Shown here piece by piece: positions 9,899 through 18,757 of a stretch of DNA of 31,526 nt. The stretch comes from JAFLCM01 sp964510955. GTDB lineage: Bacteria > Planctomycetota > Phycisphaerae > Phycisphaerales > UBA1924. How positions within the stretch are numbered: the first letter of the stretch is position 1; every line of letters starts with the position of its first letter. The notes beneath the pieces were generated by a model that worked only from the letters and a program-made list of their open reading frames with translations, searched no databases and had not been told where the DNA came from. Where the stretch lies: positions 1 through 31,526 of the forward strand of contig CAZEDW010000043.1 of NCBI GenBank assembly GCA_964510955.1. Direction: 5' to 3'. The position numbers were made by a program, and so were the translations under genes.

Positions 9899-10099
9899 CG
9901 TGCTCGCTCCGCAAGAGTTCCCGGCGGCCCGAGGGAAACCCCCCTCGCCCGCGTCCGGCGGTGAGGCATCGGCACGAATCCAGCCCGCATTCAGCCCGAC
10001 CAGCCGATGACCGGGCCCGGCCCGATAAGACCGCGCAACCGTCAAACTCAATCTCAAATCCCCCTCACACGGCGGGCCCGCAAACCTCGGCGTGGTCCG

Positions 10100-10798
10100 C
10101 TATGCCCGCGCCGAACCGGCGGCGTTCCTGCGCCCCACACGCGGCTCCGTCCCCGCCCTCAGCCTCCCGATGTTCGCCCGGTGCTTCCAAACCACCAGCG
10201 CCGTCAGCACCAGCGCGACCGCCAAGTACGGCAGCACCGGCCCCCACCCGTTTGCCACCGGCGCCGGCCAGCCCATGATTCGCAGCACCACCAGCGATAC
10301 CGGCAGGCTGCACGCCGCCACGCACGAGGAAAGGCTGACGTACCGCGTCGCCGCCAGCACGCCGAGCCACAGCGCCAGCGCAAGAACTGCCGGAACGGTC
10401 ACGCCCGGATACGTCGCCAGCATCACCCCAAACCCCGTGGCCACGCCCTTGCCGCCCTTGAACTTCAGGTACAGCGGGAACATGTGCCCCAGCAGCGCCG
10501 CGACCGCCACCCCGAGCCACAGGCTCGCTTCTGCCGCGCTCAACGCCCGAACCCCCAGCACCCCCTGCAACCACCCGGCCGCCAACACCGGCGCCGCCCC
10601 CTTGCCAAAGTCCAGCCCGAAGCACAGAAACCCCCAGGGCTTCCCCAACACCCGCCCCACGTTGGTCGCGCCGATGTTCCTTGACCCCGCCTGGCGGACA
10701 TCCACGCCGCGGGCCTTGCCGATCAGCAGGCCGAACGGGACCGATCCGATCAAGTACGCGCCGAGCGCAAGCAGGGCCCAGGAAAGGGTGGGGCTCAT
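10100..10798 (-). CDS. plsY: Glycerol-3-phosphate acyltransferase PlsY
   Basis: PlsY is an integral membrane enzyme that transfers the acyl group from acyl-phosphate (made by PlsX) to glycerol-3-phosphate, giving lysophosphatidate. The 232-residue product has several hydrophobic segments and the family motifs: SRNIGATNVGRVLGK near residue 38 (SxNxGATN) and GHMFPLYLKFKGGKGVATGFG near 104-125. The N-terminus LLALGAYLIGSVPFGLLIGK is the typical first membrane helix. It stands alone, with a TAGGCT box 9 nt before the ATG and no ribosome site. plsX (1138) and plsC (21223) are also in this window. Confidence 0.96.
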   Translation of the reverse strand: MSPTLSWALLALGAYLIGSVPFGLLIGKARGVDVRQAGSRNIGATNVGRVLGKPWGFLCFGLDFGKGAAPVLAAGWLQGVLGVRALSAAEASLWLGVAVAALLGHMFPLYLKFKGGKGVATGFGVMLATYPGVTVPAVLALALWLGVLAATRYVSLSSCVAACSLPVSLVVLRIMGWPAPVANGWGPVLPYLAVALVLTALVVWKHRANIGRLRAGTEPRVGRRNAAGSARA

Positions 10799-10807
10799 GA
10801 TCGCGCC

Positions 10808-10813
10808 AGCCTA
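10808..10813 (-). promoter_or_regulatory. Candidate -10 box for plsY (TAGGCT)
   Basis: On the minus strand TAGGCT (TAnnnT pattern) ends 9 nt before the plsY ATG. No ribosome site lies between, so the message may be leaderless. There is no convincing -35 box. Confidence 0.35.
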
Positions 10814-11022
10814 TCAAAGCCGCTGGTCCAAAAAAGGAATCCGTCCGACGCGCTACTCGCGCATCGGACGGGCGTGGGAAAGAAGGGTGTTCACAGTTGA
10901 GAGCCCGCCGGAAGCCGCCAGATACTGCGGCACAAGACGGGACTCAGAACTCAATGCGACGTCAGGCTTGCCTATGGCCAGCTCGATCAGCATTTTCGAG
11001 AAAAGCCACCCAAACATAACGC

Positions 11023-12558
11023 TTACTGGCAGGGCGCCCCGAACACTGCCAGGAACAGCACCAGGTCCGCAGTGTTGACCACCCCGTTGTGGTCCAGGTC
11101 CTGGGGGATCGTGATGGGTGATGAGCTGCTGAAGGCGGAGAGGAACAGCGTCAGGTCAGAGGTGTTGCGTTGCCCGTCGTTATTGAAGTCGCCCACGCAG
11201 GGCGGCGGGACGAACTCGTACGCGCCGCGATCGACGTAGGGTGCGATCCCTTCACCGCTGTCCGCCGCCGACCACACCTGGAGCCTCCGCGGGTTCATGT
11301 CGAGGTCCAGCGAGATGTACTCAAACCTGTCGCCGTCGTTGTCGATGTCCCCGCCGTCGGTTCCCAGTCGTGAGTTCATGCCCGCGTCAATGGCCGGCGA
11401 CCCGGGCGACAGCCGCAGGTTGTCGTCGGGGGTGCCGACGATGTTGTCCGGACCGTCGGCGTCGACGAACATCGGGTCCGCCGACCCCCCGCCCTGGATC
11501 GTCGTGAAGTTCAGCGTGTACCAGCTGTCGGGCGAGTTGAGCAGCTGGGCGTCGGCCAGGTTCGTTGAGGCGCTGAGGTCGGTGTTGCCCCAGAGGATGC
11601 AGTTGTAAATGTAAAGCCGCGCGTTGCTCTGAACGTTGATGCCGCCGCACTGATCCCCGGCGCTGTTGCGGCTGAGACTGCAGTTGGACATGGAGAGCTG
11701 CACGTTCTCGCCCTGCGAGTACACCGCGCCCCCATCCTGCCCGGCGGCGTTGCCGGAGAAGACCGAGTCGTTGATCGCGCACAGCGTGTCGCCGACGTAC
11801 GCCGCCCCGCCGTTGCCCTGCGACGAGTTGCCCACAAACACGCAGTGGCTGTAGTAGCCGTCGCTGGAGGTGTACACCGCCCCGCCGTCCTTGGAACCAA
11901 AGCCGCCCCCGGAGACCGAGTTGGCGCTGAAGAGCACCCGGGTGAAGCGGGCGAAGCTCAGGTTGTCCACCCACACCGCCCCGCCCCGCCCCGCCGCGTT
12001 GTTGCCGATAAACCTGCAGTTGCGGATTCGGGGATACCCCCACGTGACCACCAGCCCACCGCCGCGGTCATAGCCCTGCGCAGGGTCGCCGTCGGCGCGC
12101 CCCTTGGTCACCGTGAATCCATCGAAGATGGTCTGATCGCCGCACTGCGGCATCGACACCACGTGGAACGAGTTGTCGCCGTCGGTCGCCGCGCCGATGG
12201 CGCCGCTGAGGATGGTGGGGTTCAACGCGGGATCGGCCCGCTGGGCCAGCGTGGACTCGGTCCCGGCGAACCCGCCGTAGAGGTAGAGGTCGGTTGGAAC
12301 GACGAACGATGCCGCGCGCGAAGCGCCGGTCGTGGGCTTGTACGTGCCCGCCGCGACCCAGACTTCAACGTTCGCCCCGCCGAAGAACGACGCGAACGCC
12401 AGCGCGTCCTGCAGGCTCGTGTACGCGTTGGCCCAGCTCGTCCCGTCGTTGGCGCCGACGGCGTTCTGTTTCACATACACCCTGCCCCGGGCGGCCAGGC
12501 AGTCAGAAGTGGCGGCGCCCGCGGCGAGCAGGGCTGCAATCAGGATCGGAGTTTTCAC
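11023..12558 (-). CDS. Secreted right-handed beta-helix protein with dockerin (A1)
   Basis: This 511-residue exported protein starts with a signal peptide (about 1-22). Residues ~26-125 hold the opening common to this group of beta-helix proteins (DGTSWANAYTSLQDAL, LYLYGGFAGTEST). Residues ~130-400 form a right-handed beta-helix with repeated FxxN...GGA motifs such as GNNAAGRGGAVW and GNAAGQDGGAVY. The last 58 residues (454-511) are a dockerin-like pair of EF-hand loops, DFNNDGQRNTSDL and DLDHNGVVNTADL, bounded by Cys at both ends. It lacks the ~210-residue N-terminal module of its paralogues A2 and A3, and the linker between its EF-hands differs from theirs. GTG start with an AAAGGA ribosome site. 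Substrate unknown. Confidence 0.9.
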   Translation of the reverse strand: MKTPILIAALLAAGAATSDCLAARGRVYVKQNAVGANDGTSWANAYTSLQDALAFASFFGGANVEVWVAAGTYKPTTGASRAASFVVPTDLYLYGGFAGTESTLAQRADPALNPTILSGAIGAATDGDNSFHVVSMPQCGDQTIFDGFTVTKGRADGDPAQGYDRGGGLVVTWGYPRIRNCRFIGNNAAGRGGAVWVDNLSFARFTRVLFSANSVSGGGFGSKDGGAVYTSSDGYYSHCVFVGNSSQGNGGAAYVGDTLCAINDSVFSGNAAGQDGGAVYSQGENVQLSMSNCSLSRNSAGDQCGGINVQSNARLYIYNCILWGNTDLSASTNLADAQLLNSPDSWYTLNFTTIQGGGSADPMFVDADGPDNIVGTPDDNLRLSPGSPAIDAGMNSRLGTDGGDIDNDGDRFEYISLDLDMNPRRLQVWSAADSGEGIAPYVDRGAYEFVPPPCVGDFNNDGQRNTSDLTLFLSAFSSSSPITIPQDLDHNGVVNTADLVLFLAVFGAPCQ

Positions 12559-12652
12559 GGTCGGGTCCTTTCAGAATGAAGTTGTCGGGCGCTCGTCGCT
12601 GCCGGCGCTCGTCACGCCGCAGCAGCCACCGACGCCCAGTGCGTAGAGGGCC

Positions 12653-12660
12653 CATGCGAC
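12653..12660 (-). promoter_or_regulatory. Shared upstream motif, A1 copy (GTCGCATG)
   Basis: GTCGCATG on the minus strand, 95 nt from the A1 start. The same octamer lies upstream of A2 and A3, and a variant upstream of B1 and B2. A promoter or regulator site is possible. Confidence 0.35.
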
Positions 12661-12701
12661 GCGGCGCCCAGGCGCGGCCGGAAATACGCGCACCGGCAAA
12701 G

Positions 12702-12731
12702 AAAAAAACCCCGGCGAGTTTGTCGCCGGGG
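12702..12731 (-). terminator. Intrinsic terminator after A2
   Basis: On the minus strand a perfect 9-bp stem (CCCCGGCGA / TCGCCGGGG) with a 5-nt loop is followed by seven T. The hairpin starts 36 nt after the A2 stop codon. Confidence 0.95.
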
Positions 12732-12767
12732 TCGGGGTGGATCGCACGAACAGGTTTTCGGGGCCGC

Positions 12768-14882
12768 CTACGGGCAGGGCTGACCGAACACCGCCAGGAA
12801 CGCCGTCAGGTCGGGCGTGCTGACGAACCCGTCGCCGTTCATGTCGCCGGTCGAGCCGGGCGCGACGCTCTGGCCGAACACCACCAGCAGCAGCACCAGG
12901 TCGTTGGTGTTCCGCTGCCCGTCGGCGTTGAAGTCGCCGGGGCAGGGCGGGACGGGGGTCTCGTACGCGCCGCGGTCGGGCTGCGGGGCGGCGCCGGCGC
13001 CGGTGTCCGACACCGAGCTGATGTCAACCCGCCGGGCGTTCATGTCAAGGTCGCGGGGCGTGGACTCGAGGGTGATGCCGTCGGCGTCAAGGTCCGCGTA
13101 GTCAAAGCCCGTGCCGCCGCTGTCGCCGGCGTCGATGCACGGGCTGGTGATCTGCAGGCGGAGGTTGTCGTCGGTGGTGCCGAAGGTGTTGTCGCCTCCG
13201 TTGGCGTCCACGAACAGCGGGTTCTGGCCGTTCACGCCGGCCAGCCCTTGAACGGTGGTGAAGCTGGTGGTGTAGGTCGAGCCCTGGGCGGCAGCGACCT
13301 CGATGTTGTCATTCACACTGCCGGGGCCGTCGAAGTTGGCGTTGTCCCAGAGAATGCAGTTGGTGAAGGTGATGTCGGTGCCCAGCACGGCCTCGACGCC
13401 GCCCGTGCCGCCGCCGCACAGGTTGTGCGACATCGTGCACCCGCGGAAGTTCACGGTCCCGCCGTCGCCGCGGCACATCGCCGCCCCGCCCTTGGACAGG
13501 CTCGAACCCGCGGTGTTGCCGGAGAAGATGGTGTTGATGACCTCGCCGCCCTGGGCCTCGGCGACGAAGCCGCCGCCGTCGCCGATAGCGTAGTTGCCCA
13601 TGAACTGGCAGTTGATGATGCGGAAGGCGCCGGTGGTGCCGCGGGTGTAGAGGCCGCCGCCAGTGGCGTTGTTGCAGCTGTTGTCGTAGAACAGGCAGTT
13701 GATGAACCACGGTGCGGTGGCGCCGGTGACATAGACGCCGCCGCCGTCGGATTGCGCGGTGTTGGACAGGAACTTGCAGTTGCGGAACACCGGGGTCGAG
13801 TCAGCGGTGACGACCACGCCGCCGCCGTGAGACTGGACCCCGACGCCGTTCGCGTAGCCACGGGCGATGCTGAACCCGTCGATCACAGGGCTGCCGCCGT
13901 CGTCGATGGTGACGACGTTGTAGCAGTTGTCGGTGTCGGCGCCGGTGCCGATGCCGCCGCTCATCGCTGTGATGAACACGGCCGGTGAGGTCCGCTGGGC
14001 CAGCGAAGTCTCGGTGCCCTGGAAGCCGCCGTACAGCTGCGTGTCGGCGGGGATGTGGAACGAGCTGCTCCGGGAAGTGCCGGGGTAGTAGAAGCCCTGC
14101 GCCGTCCAGATCTCGGTGTTGGTTCCGCCCGCGAGCAGAACCGAGCCCAGGGCCATCTGCAGGTCGGTGTAAGCGTCGGTCCACGAGCCGCCGGCGTCGA
14201 TGCCCGCGGCGTTGTCGTTCACATAGAAACGGAACCGCGAGCCGGTGGGGATCTTCACCAGCTGCAGGCCGTTGCAGCAGGCGAAGCCGTGCAGCGAGTC
14301 CGCGAGGATGTTGACCGTGATCGAGCCGCCCGCCGCGACGGAGCGCTTCACGTGGATCGCGTGCGTCGTGCCGGGGATCCAGAAGTTTCCGGTGATCGCG
14401 CCGCCCACGGTCTGCGTCGGGAGGCTCGATGAGCCCGGAACGCTCACCAGCGCATCGCTGCTGGCGTCATCGGGGTTGGCCGCGTACGTGAACAGCACGT
14501 AATCACCGGCCTGAAGATTGTTGAACGTGTACACCAGCGTCCCCTGCGGAGAGAGCTTCTGGTAGTCGTCGAACAGCGACGAGAAGTTGCCGCTCGTGAA
14601 CAGGTTGGAGGTGTTGACGAACGACCCGTTGGTGGCGCGGGTCAGGGTCACGCTCGACGCCGAGCCGTCCAGGTTCACCAGCGCGACGTTCGTCGGGCTG
14701 GCGCTGCCGACGCTGTTCCACGTCCCGGGCTGCGCGGCGGCGCCGGCGTAGGTGCTCGAAGGCACCGCCGCGCCGAATCCCGGCGAGCTGTGGATATCGA
14801 TGTTGAACGACTGGGCGGTCGCCGCGCCGGCCAGGGCCAGCACGCCGGGGACGATCAGGGCGATAGCGGTACGGGGGCTCAT
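12768..14882 (-). CDS. Secreted beta-helix protein with N-terminal module and dockerin (A2)
   Basis: This 704-residue exported protein has, in order: a signal peptide ending near AATAQ (23); a ~210-residue beta-rich module beginning SFNIDIHSSPGFG, with LVYTFNNLQAGDYVLFTY, reminiscent of carbohydrate-binding modules though not assigned; the YVNDNAAG...GSWTDAYTDLQMAL start of the beta-helix group; a long beta-helix (about 320-600) with GGG(V/L)Y turns; and a 58-residue dockerin (647-704) with loops DFNADGQRNTNDL and DMNGDGFVSTPDL. It closely resembles A3 over its whole length, so the two arose by duplication. Start supported by GGAG. A strong terminator follows. Probably binds or acts on an extracellular polymer; unproven. 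Confidence 0.9.
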   Translation of the reverse strand: MSPRTAIALIVPGVLALAGAATAQSFNIDIHSSPGFGAAVPSSTYAGAAAQPGTWNSVGSASPTNVALVNLDGSASSVTLTRATNGSFVNTSNLFTSGNFSSLFDDYQKLSPQGTLVYTFNNLQAGDYVLFTYAANPDDASSDALVSVPGSSSLPTQTVGGAITGNFWIPGTTHAIHVKRSVAAGGSITVNILADSLHGFACCNGLQLVKIPTGSRFRFYVNDNAAGIDAGGSWTDAYTDLQMALGSVLLAGGTNTEIWTAQGFYYPGTSRSSSFHIPADTQLYGGFQGTETSLAQRTSPAVFITAMSGGIGTGADTDNCYNVVTIDDGGSPVIDGFSIARGYANGVGVQSHGGGVVVTADSTPVFRNCKFLSNTAQSDGGGVYVTGATAPWFINCLFYDNSCNNATGGGLYTRGTTGAFRIINCQFMGNYAIGDGGGFVAEAQGGEVINTIFSGNTAGSSLSKGGAAMCRGDGGTVNFRGCTMSHNLCGGGTGGVEAVLGTDITFTNCILWDNANFDGPGSVNDNIEVAAAQGSTYTTSFTTVQGLAGVNGQNPLFVDANGGDNTFGTTDDNLRLQITSPCIDAGDSGGTGFDYADLDADGITLESTPRDLDMNARRVDISSVSDTGAGAAPQPDRGAYETPVPPCPGDFNADGQRNTNDLVLLLVVFGQSVAPGSTGDMNGDGFVSTPDLTAFLAVFGQPCP

Positions 14883-14958
14883 CTTCTGGGGTCTCCGTAG
14901 ACAGATACGGGTTTGGAGGGGACAGACCTCGGGAACCCGGAGTGGGTTCCCGGACAGT

Positions 14959-14968
14959 CATGCGACAG
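14959..14968 (-). promoter_or_regulatory. Shared upstream motif, A2 copy (CTGTCGCATG)
   Basis: CTGTCGCATG on the minus strand, 77 nt from the A2 start. The identical decamer lies upstream of A3 (20935-20944). Both are preceded within about 20 nt by TAGCCGG. Confidence 0.4.
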
Positions 14969-15003
14969 CCCCGCCCCGACCGGCTAGAGAATCTCCACCC
15001 GAC

Positions 15004-15037
15004 CAACAAGAACGGCCCCGGCGTTCGCGCCGGGGCC
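15004..15037 (-). terminator. Intrinsic terminator after B1
   Basis: On the minus strand a perfect 10-bp stem (GGCCCCGGCG / CGCCGGGGCC, loop CGAA) is followed by GTTCTTGTT. It lies 27 nt after the B1 stop. Confidence 0.85.
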
Positions 15038-15064
15038 TCAAGGGTGGTCCGAATCCGCCGCGGA

Positions 15065-16747
15065 TTACCGGCACTGACGCCCGAACAAAGCCAGGAACTG
15101 CACCAGATCGTTGGTGTCCACGATCGTGTCCCCGTTCATCTCGCCCACCGAGTATGGGGCGACGTTCTGCCCGAACTTAGCCAGGAGCAGGACCAGGTCG
15201 TTGGTGTTGATGACGCCGTCGTGGTTGAAGTCGCCCGGGCACGCCGGGGGCGGAGTGAATCGGACGACGGCTTCGCGCCCGTCGGCCAGGTACACCCGGA
15301 ACGAGCACTGCCCGGCGTCGTTGATCGAGGTCTGCTCTGGCAGGTCGATGGTGAACGTGGACGTGATCAGCGTGACGGTCGACCCGAGCATGGGCGTCCC
15401 GTTCCGCGCGATCTCCAGCAGCGGCTGCCCAGGGCGGTAGAAATAGAGGGCGTTCTCATAGTTGCCGCCGGCCTGGGTGTTGGCGAGTTCGGTGTGGATG
15501 CACATTTCCCCGCCGGCGTTGACCGCCCAGTTGGTGAAACCTCCGTCCTTGATCGTGCCATCCCCGCTGGGGGTGGGCTGGCCCTCGCGGAGGATGGTGG
15601 TGAGCGCGCCGCCGGAACCCGAGAGAAGGGCCTTGTCGTCGGCCGTGCCGCCGGAGGTCCCCGCGAGGTCCACGGAAAAGACCGCGGCGCCCGAGTCGGA
15701 GATGTCTGGGATGTACACCCTGCTGATTGTGCCGTTGCCGTCTGGCGCGGGCTGGCCCTTGCGGGCGATCAGCGTAAGAGGGCCGCCGGAGCCGCGGAAG
15801 ATGGCCTCGTTGTCGCTCGCGCCGCCGTTGGTGCCCAGCAGGTCGCTGCGGAAGGCGACCTTGTTGTTGTTGCTGACGCGGGCGACGCGGATGAACTGGA
15901 AGTCGTCCCAGAGCTGGCCGTTGCCGTCCGGGGAGAGGTCGCCCTCCCTGGCGATCGTGGAGGTCGTGACCCCGTTGAACAGGTAGACGCGCCCGTCGTG
16001 CAGGTTGTCGCCCGCGCCGGTCAGCTCGGCGCGGAAGGCGACGGCACCGGAAGGGTTGATATCAAGGTCGGGCGCGATGTTGTCGTAGACGCCGACCCCG
16101 CCGGGCGCGGGCTGGCCGCTCCGAATCAGCGTGGAGACGGGCCCGCCGCTGCCGCGGTAGATCCCGTTGACGAAGCTGGGGATCGAGTCAAGGGAATAGG
16201 CGTAGAACGTGACGGCGCCCGATTCGTCCATGTGGACGCTCGCGATGTCGAAGATGGTGCCGTTGCCGTCGGGCATGGGCCCGCCCTGTCGCGCCACATG
16301 AACCAGCGCGCCGCCCGAGCCCATCACGATCCCTGAGTCGTCATCGGCGCCCTGCGCGGTCCCGGCGAAGAACGAGTCCCCCGCCAGAACCCCGGCGGAG
16401 TTGATGCTCGGCATATGCGGGGCGGACATGATCCCATTACCGTCGGGCAGGGGCGCGCCCTCGCGCGAAATCTCAGTGATCGAGCCGGGAGCGCCGCGGA
16501 ACTGGGCGAAATCGTTGCGATCACCGAGCGTGGACCCCGTGGTCCAGGCGGCCCAGACAAGCTGGCCCGTCCCGCTGATGCACGGCGATCCGCTAAAGGA
16601 AGAGATGGTCCCGTTGCCCGTCGGTGTCCCGGTCTGGGCCACCACCTCCACGCCGGGCGGCAGAGCCAGAGCAGGCATGCACCCGCCGGCGGTGAGAAGC
16701 AGCGGAACGATCAGGCGCGAGCGGAGACTGCAAGTCGGAGTGATCAT
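15065..16747 (-). CDS. Secreted eight-repeat protein with dockerin (B1)
   Basis: This 560-residue exported protein has a signal peptide (about 1-31). Residues ~33-500 divide into eight repeats of about 58 residues, each opening with a strand and then (R/K)xGxPxPDGNGT, for example IAREGDLSPDGNG, IARKGQPAPDGNG and ILREGQPTPSGDG, and ending in strands such as AVFSVDLAG. Eight such units would suit a beta-propeller, but that is my inference. The 58-residue dockerin (503-560) has loops DFNHDGVINTNDL and EMNGDTIVDTNDL; the second loop starts with Glu instead of Asp. The ATG at 16747 has AAAGGA; the frame is open to 16837, but that part is not signal-like. Paralogue of B2. Function unknown. Confidence 0.88.
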   Translation of the reverse strand: MITPTCSLRSRLIVPLLLTAGGCMPALALPPGVEVVAQTGTPTGNGTISSFSGSPCISGTGQLVWAAWTTGSTLGDRNDFAQFRGAPGSITEISREGAPLPDGNGIMSAPHMPSINSAGVLAGDSFFAGTAQGADDDSGIVMGSGGALVHVARQGGPMPDGNGTIFDIASVHMDESGAVTFYAYSLDSIPSFVNGIYRGSGGPVSTLIRSGQPAPGGVGVYDNIAPDLDINPSGAVAFRAELTGAGDNLHDGRVYLFNGVTTSTIAREGDLSPDGNGQLWDDFQFIRVARVSNNNKVAFRSDLLGTNGGASDNEAIFRGSGGPLTLIARKGQPAPDGNGTISRVYIPDISDSGAAVFSVDLAGTSGGTADDKALLSGSGGALTTILREGQPTPSGDGTIKDGGFTNWAVNAGGEMCIHTELANTQAGGNYENALYFYRPGQPLLEIARNGTPMLGSTVTLITSTFTIDLPEQTSINDAGQCSFRVYLADGREAVVRFTPPPACPGDFNHDGVINTNDLVLLLAKFGQNVAPYSVGEMNGDTIVDTNDLVQFLALFGRQCR

Positions 16748-16820
16748 GGCGGGATCCTTTGGGGTACGAGGGTGCGGGAAGGCGGATGTGTGTCCACAGC
16801 CCTGAGTGCCACGCGCGAAG

Positions 16821-16831
16821 ATGTGTGACAG
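16821..16831 (-). promoter_or_regulatory. Shared upstream motif, B1 copy (CTGTCACACAT)
   Basis: On the minus strand CTGTCACACAT follows directly after the B2 terminator and is 74 nt from the B1 start. The B2 copy reads CGGTCACAC (18674-18682). In both, GCACTC begins exactly 20 nt after the GTC. Confidence 0.35.
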
Positions 16832-16835
16832 TTCC

Positions 16836-16863
16836 AAAACAAAAAACCCGGCTCGGAGCCAGG
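16836..16863 (-). terminator. Intrinsic terminator after B2
   Basis: On the minus strand a 7-bp stem with one T-G wobble (CCTGGCT / AGCCGGG) is followed by TTTTTTGTTTT. It begins 31 nt after the B2 stop. Confidence 0.9.
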
Positions 16864-16894
16864 CGAGGGGACGATCAGGGTGGTGAAGTCGGGT

Positions 16895-18574
16895 TCAGCG
16901 GCAGGCCTGACCAAACACGGCAAGGAACGCGGTCAGGTCATTGGTGTTGACCACGCCGTCGCCGTTCATGTCGCCGATGCCCCACAGGCTGACGTTGTGG
17001 CCGAACTGCGAAAGGAAGAGCGTGAGGTCGTTGGTGTTGCGCTGGCCGTCGCTGTTGAAATCACCGGGGCAGGCGGGCGGCGGCGTGTACCGGGCGACGG
17101 CGGATCGACCGTCAGCAAGCTGCACGCGGAACACCACCTGGCCGGAGTCGTTGATCGCGTGGCTCTCCGGACCGGTTCCCTGGCCGGCGATATCGAGCTC
17201 CGCCACCGTGCCACCAAGGAAGCTGTCGCCCTCGCGGATGATCTCGACCCACGGCTGATTCTGGCGCTTGGTGTAAACGGCGTCCGGAAGGGTGCCGGGA
17301 GGTGCGTTGCGGATTTCCACAAGCATGGCCATGTCGTCATGGCTGTTGAGGTCGACGAGCGTCCAGCCGCCGGCCGCGAGCGTGCCCGCACCGCTCGCAG
17401 CGGGGGCGCCGTTGCGGAAAACCGTGGAAACGGTGGTGCCGTCGCAGATGTACAGGCCGCCGTCGTCGGTGCCGGGATTCGCCGAGCCGTAGATATCCGC
17501 ACCGAGAATCACCCGCCCATCGCTCAGCACGCTGGGGAAGCCGGGCGTGCCAAAGCGGCCGTTGCCGTCCGGAGCGGGCTGGTACGAACGCAGGGCGAGC
17601 TTGAGCGCGCCGCCGTTCCCGAACACCACGGCGTACTCGTCCGCGGGATACGCCAACGTGCCGAGCGTGTCCGTGAAGAAGGCGACGGTGCCGTCAAGAC
17701 CGATCGTCGGGGTGTGGCCCGCGCCGAGCGCACTGTAGATCTGCCCGTTGCCGTCCGGCATGATCTGCCCCTCGCGGGCGATGGCGATCGTGCTCACGCC
17801 GTCGGTGCGGAAGTGCCCGGAGTCGGTGTACTGATCGAGGGCGCCGTCGAGCGAAGACGCGAACGCGATCTGGCCCGACGGGTTGACGTCCATGCCGTAT
17901 CCGAGGCTCTTATACGTCCCCGGGCCTCCGGGCGCGAGCTGCCCGGTGCGGGCGATGGTGAGATTCACGCCCGAGACGTTGCGGAAGATCCCCGTCTGCG
18001 ACTCGGGCACGCCGTTCTCGATGGAGCTCCAGAAGATGATCGAGTTGTCGGGCATCGGCGTGGAAAACTGCGGCTGGAAGAAGACGCCGTTGCCACCGGG
18101 AACCGGCTGGCCCCGCCGGGCGATCTGCGACGGAGCGCCGCCGGACCCCGAGAGTGCGCCGAAGTCGGCGTTGTTCGCCGCGGCACTGAAGAACCAGCTC
18201 CCGCACACCAGCCCGCTGTCGTTCAGCCCATACCCCAGGGGAGTCTGCAGAAAGCCGTTGGCGTCCGGCGCGACGGAACCGGAGCGGGCAATCTCCACAT
18301 GCGCGCCCGGCACACCGCGGAACACCAGTTGATTGTCACGATCACCGTTCGCCGTCCCGGTGCAGATCGTGTACGACGCGACCAACCCCGAGCTGTTAAT
18401 GGTCGAGTGGTAGCCCATCTCGCCCATCACGCCGTTCGCGGTGGGTGTGCCGGTCATGCCCACGATCTCGATTCCGGGAGCGACCACGCCCAGAGCGGGC
18501 GTGCAGCAGCCCGCAAGGGCGGCGAGGGCGAGAGCGGAGACTTTCACGGGGTTGACAGTGTCGATGCGGTTCAT
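16895..18574 (-). CDS. Secreted eight-repeat protein with dockerin (B2)
   Basis: This 559-residue exported protein is a paralogue of B1. A signal peptide (about 1-30) precedes eight ~58-residue repeats with the same IAR(E/R)GQxxPDGNG signature: IARRGQPVPGGNG, IARTGQLAPGGPG, IAREGQIMPDGNG, and a degenerate one in ALRSYQPAPDGNG. The final repeat is REGDSFLGGTVAELD, also shared with B1. The 58-residue dockerin (502-559) has two intact loops, DFNSDGQRNTNDL and DMNGDGVVNTNDL. The ATG follows AAAGGA. The genes lie head-to-tail, 147 bp apart. No catalytic residues are evident, so a binding or structural role is more likely than an enzyme; this is inference. Confidence 0.88.
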   Translation of the reverse strand: MNRIDTVNPVKVSALALAALAGCCTPALGVVAPGIEIVGMTGTPTANGVMGEMGYHSTINSSGLVASYTICTGTANGDRDNQLVFRGVPGAHVEIARSGSVAPDANGFLQTPLGYGLNDSGLVCGSWFFSAAANNADFGALSGSGGAPSQIARRGQPVPGGNGVFFQPQFSTPMPDNSIIFWSSIENGVPESQTGIFRNVSGVNLTIARTGQLAPGGPGTYKSLGYGMDVNPSGQIAFASSLDGALDQYTDSGHFRTDGVSTIAIAREGQIMPDGNGQIYSALGAGHTPTIGLDGTVAFFTDTLGTLAYPADEYAVVFGNGGALKLALRSYQPAPDGNGRFGTPGFPSVLSDGRVILGADIYGSANPGTDDGGLYICDGTTVSTVFRNGAPAASGAGTLAAGGWTLVDLNSHDDMAMLVEIRNAPPGTLPDAVYTKRQNQPWVEIIREGDSFLGGTVAELDIAGQGTGPESHAINDSGQVVFRVQLADGRSAVARYTPPPACPGDFNSDGQRNTNDLTLFLSQFGHNVSLWGIGDMNGDGVVNTNDLTAFLAVFGQACR

Positions 18575-18673
18575 GGTTCGGTCCTTTTGGGTAGGGGCGT
18601 GGTGTGTACGTGTGAACCGTTCGCTCGACGACGCCGGCGTCGGTCCAAAGAGCCGAGTGCGCCCCTAGGCCCC

Positions 18674-18682
18674 GTGTGACCG
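18674..18682 (-). promoter_or_regulatory. Shared upstream motif, B2 copy (CGGTCACAC)
   Basis: Variant of the CTGTCRCA motif, 100 nt from the B2 start and just downstream of the A3 terminator. Confidence 0.3.
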
Positions 18683-18690
18683 AACCCTTG

Positions 18691-18724
18691 AAAACAAACA
18701 GCCCCGGGCGCGGAGCCCAGGGCT
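18691..18724 (-). terminator. Intrinsic terminator after A3
   Basis: On the minus strand a 10-bp stem with one wobble (AGCCCTGGGC / GCCCGGGGCT) and a 5-nt loop is followed by GTTTGTTTT. It begins 33 nt after the A3 stop. Confidence 0.92.
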
Positions 18725-18757
18725 GGGAGGGGTTTGGTTGGGGAGCCGAAGGGTCAG

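Noticed and set aside
10985..11022. Possible terminator after A1
   Set aside because: The only nearby pairing (TTTTC / GAAAA) is too short and has no T-tract; not supported.
16880..18679. 599-codon open frame antisense to B2
   Set aside because: Shadow of a gene with clear internal repeats and a dockerin.
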